Shown here: positions 7,644 to 11,574 of the stretch, piece by piece
Layout of the letters: each line of letters begins with the position of its first letter
Position numbering within the stretch: the stretch's first letter is position 1
Assembly: GCA_965368585.1 (NCBI GenBank)
Contig: CBDUNM010000158.1
Coordinates: 1 to 11,574, forward strand
Source: JARRQB01 sp965368585
Lineage (GTDB): Bacteria > Pseudomonadota > Gammaproteobacteria > Chromatiales > Chromatiaceae
Direction of reading: 5' to 3'
Length of the DNA stretch: 11,574 nucleotides
Program-made: the position numbers and the translations under genes
Notes under the pieces: generated by a model
What the model was told of the DNA's origin: nothing
What the model saw: only the letters and a program-made list of their open reading frames with translations
The model's database searches: none

Positions 7644-9798
7644 ACTCGCGCCGAGTCTGCCCGCCGGCGTACAGGTCAATGTCTTTTACGACCGGGGCAC
7701 TTTGGTGGAACGCGCTGTCGGCACGGTGTCCAGAGCGCTCGCCGAGGCAATCGTGCTGGTTCTGGTGCTGCTGGTCCTTTTTCTCGGCGACCTGCGCGCG
7801 GCGCTGACCGTGGCGCTGATCCTGCCGCTGGCGGCGCTGGCGACCTTTATCCTGATGTACCTGTTCGGCCTGTCGGCGAATCTCATGTCGCTCGGCGGCT
7901 TGGCCATCGCCATCGGGATGCTGGTCGATGCGGCCGTGGTGGTGGTGGAAAACGTCGTATCGTCGCTGGCGCGGCGTGGCGGAAACGGTAAATTACCGCG
8001 CCTGCACCTGATCTTCCGCGCCGTCAAAGAGGTGGCAGTCCCGGTCACCTCCGGCATTCTGATCATTGTCATCGTCTTTCTGCCGCTGCTGACGCTGCAG
8101 GGGCTGGAAGGCAAACTGTTCGTACCGGTGGCGCTGACCATCGTGTTCGCCCTGACCGCCTCGTTGATTCTGTCGTTGACCGTGGTCCCGGTCATTGCGT
8201 CTTATCTGTTAACAAAGGCCAGCCACGAAGACCCCTGGCTGGTGCGGCAGCTGGCGCGCATCTACCTGCCGGCACTGCGGTGGAGCCTCTCGCACACCCG
8301 AATCGTGGTCGCGGCAGCCGTCGTACTGCTGGTAGCCGCGGGCGCCCTGTATACCCAGGTGGGCAAGGCGTTCATGCCGACCATGGACGAAGGCGATCTG
8401 ATCGTGCAACTGGAAAAACTGCCGTCGATCAATCTCGGCAAGTCGATCGAACTGGATCAGCGCGTGCAACGCGCCATCATGGAGCAGGTGCCCGAGGTCA
8501 CGGGGATCGTCGCGCGCACCGGTTCCGACGAACTGGGTCTCGACCCGATGGGCCTCAACCAGACCGATTCCTTTCTGATACTCAAACCACACGACCAATG
8601 GCGCATGCCAAGCAAGGACGAACTGATCGACGCCATTCGTCAGGTGCTGCAAGACTTCCCGGGGGTGGACTACGCGTTCACGCAACCGATCCAGATGCGC
8701 GTGGACGAGATGCTCACCGGGGTGCGCGGCGACCTGGCGATTAAGGTTTTCGGCGGCGACCAGGCATCGCTTAACCGGACGGCGGAGGCGATTGTCGCGG
8801 TGGTCGGGCAGATCGACGGGGCGGAAGACGTCTATACGCCGCGCAACGAAGGCGCCCAATACTACCGGCTCGAAGTCGACCGCCTGGCCGCCGGGCGCCT
8901 GGGACTGGATGTCGAGACGCTCGAAGACAGCCTGCGTGCCCAGATCGAAGGTGTTCAGGCGGGCACTATCTACGAGGGCGCGCGTCGCACACCGTTGATC
9001 TTGCGCGGGCCGCAGGCACTGCGCAACTCGGCCGCTTTGTTCGACGCCCTGCAGCTCACCCTGGCCGACGGTCAAACGGTGCCGCTGGCTTCGTTGGTCA
9101 GTATGCAACGGGTGGAAGGCCCGGTCGCCATCCAGCGCGAGCGCGGCAACCGCATGGCCGTGGTCGTCGCCAATGTCAGCGGCCGTGATCTGGTCGGATT
9201 CGTCGCCGAGGCGAAACAGCGCGTCGCCGCGCAGGTCGAGCTGCCGACCGGCTACTACTACGAATGGGGAGGCGAGTTCGAAAACCAGCAACGCGCCGCG
9301 GCGCGCCTGGCCGTGGTGGTGCCGGTGGCGGTCGGCCTGATCTTTCTGCTGCTGTTCAGCACCTTCGGTTCGGTGCGCCAGGCGGTGCTGGTGTTGACCA
9401 ATGTCCCGTTCGCCATGATCGGCGGAATCGCCGGCCTGTGGTTGACCGGCGAATATCTTTCGGTGCCGGCCTCGGTGGGCTTTATCGCCCTGCTGGGTAT
9501 CGCCGTCTTAAACGGCGTGGTGATGGTGACCTACTTCAATCAACTCAGGGCCCTGGGCCGGCCTGTCGCGCAGTTGGTGGTCGACGGGGCCACACGGCGT
9601 CTGCGCCCGGTGTTGATGACCGCCAGTATCGCTGCGTTCGGCCTGGTGCCGCTGTTGTTCGCCAGCGGACCCGGCTCGGAGATCCAGCGCCCCCTCGCGA
9701 TCGTGGTGATCGGCGGACTGATCACTTCCACGGTGCTGACCCTGATCCTGCTGCCGATTCTCTATCGCCGCTTCGGCGTCGCCGCTACAGGAACCTGA
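7486..9798 (+). CDS. C-terminal fragment of the frameshifted RND pump (11 of 12 membrane helices)
   Basis: Pump homology starts near 7486; the reading frame itself is open further back to an ATG at 7378, but codons 7378-7485 are not pump-like. It contains transmembrane helices 2-6, the second porter loop and helices 7-12. The TM4 motif is AIGMLVDAAVVVVENV, with the conserved Asp at 7927-7929 and Glu at 7948-7950. The first acidic position of the CzcA motif (DFG) is replaced by Ala. The second loop has RVDEMLTGVRGDLAIKVFG, which places Glu where E. coli CusA has a copper-binding Met, so the CusA methionine triad is not evident. GFIALLGIAVLNGVVMVTYF is the strongly conserved TM10/11 region of the CzcA branch. 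No ribosome binding site for independent translation was recognised. Confidence 0.6.
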   Translation, partial: RVGDVAEVRIGALTRYGAVTHNGSGEVVEGLVLGLRGANAREVVSGIRHKLDELAPSLPAGVQVNVFYDRGTLVERAVGTVSRALAEAIVLVLVLLVLFLGDLRAALTVALILPLAALATFILMYLFGLSANLMSLGGLAIAIGMLVDAAVVVVENVVSSLARRGGNGKLPRLHLIFRAVKEVAVPVTSGILIIVIVFLPLLTLQGLEGKLFVPVALTIVFALTASLILSLTVVPVIASYLLTKASHEDPWLVRQLARIYLPALRWSLSHTRIVVAAAVVLLVAAGALYTQVGKAFMPTMDEGDLIVQLEKLPSINLGKSIELDQRVQRAIMEQVPEVTGIVARTGSDELGLDPMGLNQTDSFLILKPHDQWRMPSKDELIDAIRQVLQDFPGVDYAFTQPIQMRVDEMLTGVRGDLAIKVFGGDQASLNRTAEAIVAVVGQIDGAEDVYTPRNEGAQYYRLEVDRLAAGRLGLDVETLEDSLRAQIEGVQAGTIYEGARRTPLILRGPQALRNSAALFDALQLTLADGQTVPLASLVSMQRVEGPVAIQRERGNRMAVVVANVSGRDLVGFVAEAKQRVAAQVELPTGYYYEWGGEFENQQRAAARLAVVVPVAVGLIFLLLFSTFGSVRQAVLVLTNVPFAMIGGIAGLWLTGEYLSVPASVGFIALLGIAVLNGVVMVTYFNQLRALGRPVAQLVVDGATRRLRPVLMTASIAAFGLVPLLFASGPGSEIQRPLAIVVIGGLITSTVLTLILLPILYRRFGVAATGT

Positions 9799-9799
9799 T

Positions 9800-10105
9800 A
9801 TGCACGACTTCTGCTTACTTAACCTCGTCGTCACACCGGAGGTAGAAGATGCCGTCAGCGACTGGCTGCTCGAAAACCCGGCGGTCGCCGGTTTCTCGAC
9901 CCATCCGATCGCCGGCCACGGCAGTTCCGAGCACGCCATGTCACTGGCCGAGCAGGTCGCGGGCCGCCGGCGGCAGCTGCTGTTTCAGCTGTATCTGTCC
10001 TGCGCCGACAGCCGCGTGTTGCTCGACGCCCTGCGCGACAAGTTTCGCGGCAGCGGCATGCACTACTGGCTGACCCCGGTGCTGGAAGCCGGGCACGTCG
10101 ATTGA
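9800..10105 (+). CDS. DUF3240 family small protein (PII-like), efflux-operon accessory
   Basis: This 101-residue soluble protein has no signal peptide or membrane segment. The visible hallmarks are an opening beta strand (LLNLVVTPEVEDAVSDWLLE), the GFSTHPIAGHGSSEH segment, a SLAEQVAGRRRQL motif, and a closing HYWLTPVLEAG. These match DUF3240, a family I associate with the ferredoxin-like PII/CutA superfold and with metal RND operons. It starts one base after the pump's stop, with AGGA seven bases before the ATG, so it is made together with the efflux system. PII-like proteins usually bind a small ligand on a trimer and modulate a transporter or enzyme. By analogy it may gate the pump or sense cytosolic metal; this is inference. 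The conserved GHG histidine is a plausible ligand position. Confidence 0.85.
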   Translation: MHDFCLLNLVVTPEVEDAVSDWLLENPAVAGFSTHPIAGHGSSEHAMSLAEQVAGRRRQLLFQLYLSCADSRVLLDALRDKFRGSGMHYWLTPVLEAGHVD

Positions 10106-10142
10106 TTTGTCTCCCGGCGTCACAAAAGCTAGGCTTCGCACT

Positions 10143-10508
10143 ATGAAAGCCGCCGCTGCCAAGCCGGGTAGACGGGTGCGTTTGACACTGTTCAGCACCA
10201 CGCTCGCGGCACTGGCACTGTCGTTTGCTCCGGTCATCCCCGGCCACACAGATGAACCGGGCTGGGATGATGAAGACCGTACCTATGACCGCGCACTGCG
10301 CGCCGTGCGCGAGGGAAAAGCCATGCCTTTGTCGCAGGCCATCGCCCGCTTGCGGCAGACGGCGCCGGGGATATTGGTGGCGACCGAATACGAATACGAG
10401 TTCGAACGCTGGGTCTACGAATTCACCATCATCGACCCGCAGGGAAACTTGCGCCGCGTGCATCTGGATGCCCGCAGCGGCGAACTGGTCCAGGTGACGG
10501 ATGACTGA
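10143..10508 (+). CDS. Exported PepSY-domain protein
   Basis: This 121-residue protein starts at the ATG at 10143; the frame also runs back to a TTG at 10107, but that would bury the signal peptide. The N-terminus is basic (KPGRRVR) followed by a hydrophobic LTLFSTTLAALALSF and probable cleavage near PGHTD, so it should act in the periplasm. The rest is one PepSY domain: a helix with MPLSQAIARLRQ, then strands TEYEYEFERWVYEF and NLRRVHLDARSGELVQV. PepSY proteins of this size often precede OmpR-type two-component genes and are thought to modulate a periplasmic sensor or protease; the role here is inferred from that context. Its TGA lies within the start region of the response regulator (overlap if that gene starts at 10501, a 13-nt gap if it starts at 10522). 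It is preceded by a 37-nt gap after the DUF3240 gene. Confidence 0.88.
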   Translation: MKAAAAKPGRRVRLTLFSTTLAALALSFAPVIPGHTDEPGWDDEDRTYDRALRAVREGKAMPLSQAIARLRQTAPGILVATEYEYEFERWVYEFTIIDPQGNLRRVHLDARSGELVQVTDD

Positions 10509-10521
10509 TGAGCACGCCCTG

Positions 10522-11181
10522 ATGCGCATACTGCTGGTGGAAGACGATGACGGCGTCGCACGCGGCGTCACCGCTGTTCTGGAAGCCGCGGGCTACGTGG
10601 TGGAACGCGAAGCCAACGGCGAGTCGGCCTGGTTCAAAGGCGATACCGAGTCCTACTCGGCCGTCATACTCGATCTCGGCCTGCCCGGCATGGATGGACT
10701 GACGGTACTCAAGCGTTGGCGCGCAGCGGGACAGGATTTCCCGGTCCTGATCCTGACGGCACGCGGCAGTTGGCACGAACGCGTCGAAGGCATCGATGCC
10801 GGTGCCGACGACTACCTGCCCAAGCCGTTTCAGGTCGAGGAACTGCTGGCGCGCCTGCGGGCCATCGTACGGCGCCGCACCGGGCAGCTCAGCGCCCTGG
10901 TCAACGTGGGCGCGCTGACCCTGGATACACGTCAGATGCGGGTCACGGTCGACGGCTCACCGGTGCACCTCGCCCCTCTGGAGTACCGCCTGGTGAGCTA
11001 CCTCATGCAGCACGCCGGGCGCGTCGTGTCGCAGCAGGAACTCACCGAGCAGCTGTATGCCCAGGACTTCGAAAGGGACTCGAACTCGGTGGAAGTCCTG
11101 GTGGGTAGGGTGCGTAAGAAGCTGGGCATCAACGCCATCGAAACACGCCGCGGATTCGGGTACGTCATCGAGAATTCCTAG
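10522..11181 (+). CDS. OmpR/PhoB-family DNA-binding response regulator
   Basis: This is a 219-residue regulator from the ATG at 10522 (MRILLVEDDDG), the canonical receiver opening. An in-frame ATG at 10501 would add seven residues and overlap the PepSY stop. The receiver domain has the acidic pair EDD, phospho-acceptor Asp51 in ILDLGLPGMDG, a LTARG switch Thr and the YLPKPF Lys. The C-terminal winged helix (about 125-219) includes LAPLEYRLVSYLM and the recognition-helix region SNSVEVLVGRVRKKLG, ending in ETRRGFGYVI. It acts in the cytoplasm as a transcription factor phosphorylated by the adjacent kinase, most likely acting on this operon. The nested inverted repeat at 4236-4279 is one candidate site. 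Its TAG shares one base with the kinase GTG. Confidence 0.95.
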   Translation: MRILLVEDDDGVARGVTAVLEAAGYVVEREANGESAWFKGDTESYSAVILDLGLPGMDGLTVLKRWRAAGQDFPVLILTARGSWHERVEGIDAGADDYLPKPFQVEELLARLRAIVRRRTGQLSALVNVGALTLDTRQMRVTVDGSPVHLAPLEYRLVSYLMQHAGRVVSQQELTEQLYAQDFERDSNSVEVLVGRVRKKLGINAIETRRGFGYVIENS

Positions 11182-11574
11182 TGCGATCCCTGCGCTTTCG
11201 GTTACTGACAGCGGCGGCGGTTTCGATCTCACTGGGCCTGGTGGCTGCCGGATTCGGTCTCGTGACGCTGTTCGAACGCCACGTCGAAAGGCGCCTGGAA
11301 GTCGAGCTCGAAACCGATCTTCGACAGCTCATTGCCCGCATCGAAGTCGCCCGCAACGGTCGTATTCACGTCGTCAGCGACCTCGCCGACCCGCGCTTCG
11401 AAGAGCCACTGAGCGGCCTCTACTGGCAGATCCAGGACGACGAACGGTCGACCCTGTTGCGCTCACGCTCCTTGTGGGACGCCCGCCTAGACCTGCCGCA
11501 GGACGTGCTCGGCCTGGGCGTCGTCCACCACCACACCCTGGACGGGCCGGCCGGGCAATCTCTTATGGTGCGCG
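11181..11574 (+). CDS. Sensor histidine kinase, N-terminal part (cut by window end)
   Basis: A GTG at 11181 overlaps the last base of the regulator's TAG, indicating translational coupling. 131 residues are visible before the window ends. They comprise a basic start (MRSLRFRLL), a first transmembrane helix (about residues 9-30), and the beginning of a periplasmic sensor domain (ERRLEVELETDLRQLIARIE, then EEPLSGLYWQIQDD and LLRSRSLWD). The GLYWQI and SRSLWD strands are typical of periplasmic domains of PhoQ-like kinases found beside PepSY genes. The second membrane helix, HAMP, HisKA and ATPase domains should lie beyond the window; none is visible here. A run of three His (VVHHHT) near residues 113-115 may be a metal-binding feature or chance. 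Confidence 0.88.
   Translation, partial: MRSLRFRLLTAAAVSISLGLVAAGFGLVTLFERHVERRLEVELETDLRQLIARIEVARNGRIHVVSDLADPRFEEPLSGLYWQIQDDERSTLLRSRSLWDARLDLPQDVLGLGVVHHHTLDGPAGQSLMVR

Larger units (their letters stand above)
6735..9798 (+). pseudogene. Heavy-metal-efflux RND pump (CzcA/CusA family), interrupted by one frameshift
   Basis: This would be the proton-driven inner-membrane pump of the tripartite system, about 1020 residues if joined. Frame 3 codes the N-terminal quarter up to about 7484, and frame 1 codes the rest from about 7486 to the TGA at 9796. The break falls in the porter domain, where the sequence goes from VVVKANP directly to RVGDVAEVRIG. Relatives normally have several more residues there (a G-x-P-V type turn before the DVA strand), so a small deletion is likelier than one extra base. 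CCGGG at 7485-7489 can serve as the last shared bases of both frames. No other frameshift or stop is present, so decay is recent or the lesion is a sequence error. The ATG is translationally coupled to the adaptor (ATGA, with GGAGG six bases upstream), and the downstream gene starts one base after the stop. Confidence 0.85.

Noticed and set aside
7904..9798. Copper/silver (CusA) assignment of the pump
   Set aside because: The TM4 motif resembles CusA, but the copper-binding methionines are not apparent in the porter domain. The adaptor also lacks CusB-type methionines, so no metal is assigned.
10107..10142. TTG start for the PepSY protein
   Set aside because: It would add 12 residues ahead of a normal signal peptide and has no ribosome binding site. 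The ATG at 10143 is preferred.

Overview
The window is a stretch of high-GC, tightly packed bacterial DNA with every recognisable gene on the + strand. The DUF3240–PepSY–OmpR/sensor-kinase arrangement behind an RND efflux operon, the domain style of the large kinase and the codon use suggest a gammaproteobacterium, possibly of the Chromatiales type. That placement is inference and is not precise.

Region 1 (1-4130) is the 3' part of a giant hybrid sensor kinase whose 5' end lies outside the window. In order it has a dCache-like sensor, transmembrane segment, HAMP, PAS, PAS, HisKA, HATPase, REC, REC and HPt. All phospho-acceptor residues are present, so one polypeptide carries a whole phosphorelay. 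It ends at a weak terminator-like hairpin and appears to be a separate unit from the genes that follow.

Region 2 (4131-4354) is the only real intergenic gap, 224 nt. It holds the terminator-like hairpin, a nested inverted repeat, a possible six-codon leader ORF (Met-His-Lys-Cys-Ala-His) with a good Shine-Dalgarno, a second hairpin, and the strong Shine-Dalgarno of the next gene. No convincing promoter can be named.

Region 3 (4355-9798) is a heavy-metal-efflux RND tripartite system in C-B-A order: a TolC-like outer-membrane factor, a membrane-fusion adaptor and a CzcA/CusA-family pump. The genes overlap at ATGA junctions. The pump is interrupted by one frameshift near 7485-7491, where several residues expected in the family also seem to be missing. 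It is otherwise intact on both sides. The system would be non-functional unless this is a sequencing or assembly error.

Region 4 (9800-11574) holds the accessory and control genes of the same operon: a DUF3240 (PII-like) small protein, an exported PepSY-domain protein, an OmpR/PhoB-type response regulator and the start of its sensor kinase, which is cut by the window edge. Spacing is near zero except for a 37-nt gap before the PepSY gene. The likely logic is that the two-component system senses an envelope or metal signal and drives its own operon, while DUF3240 and PepSY proteins tune pump or sensor. No tRNA, rRNA, CRISPR array or insertion sequence was seen.
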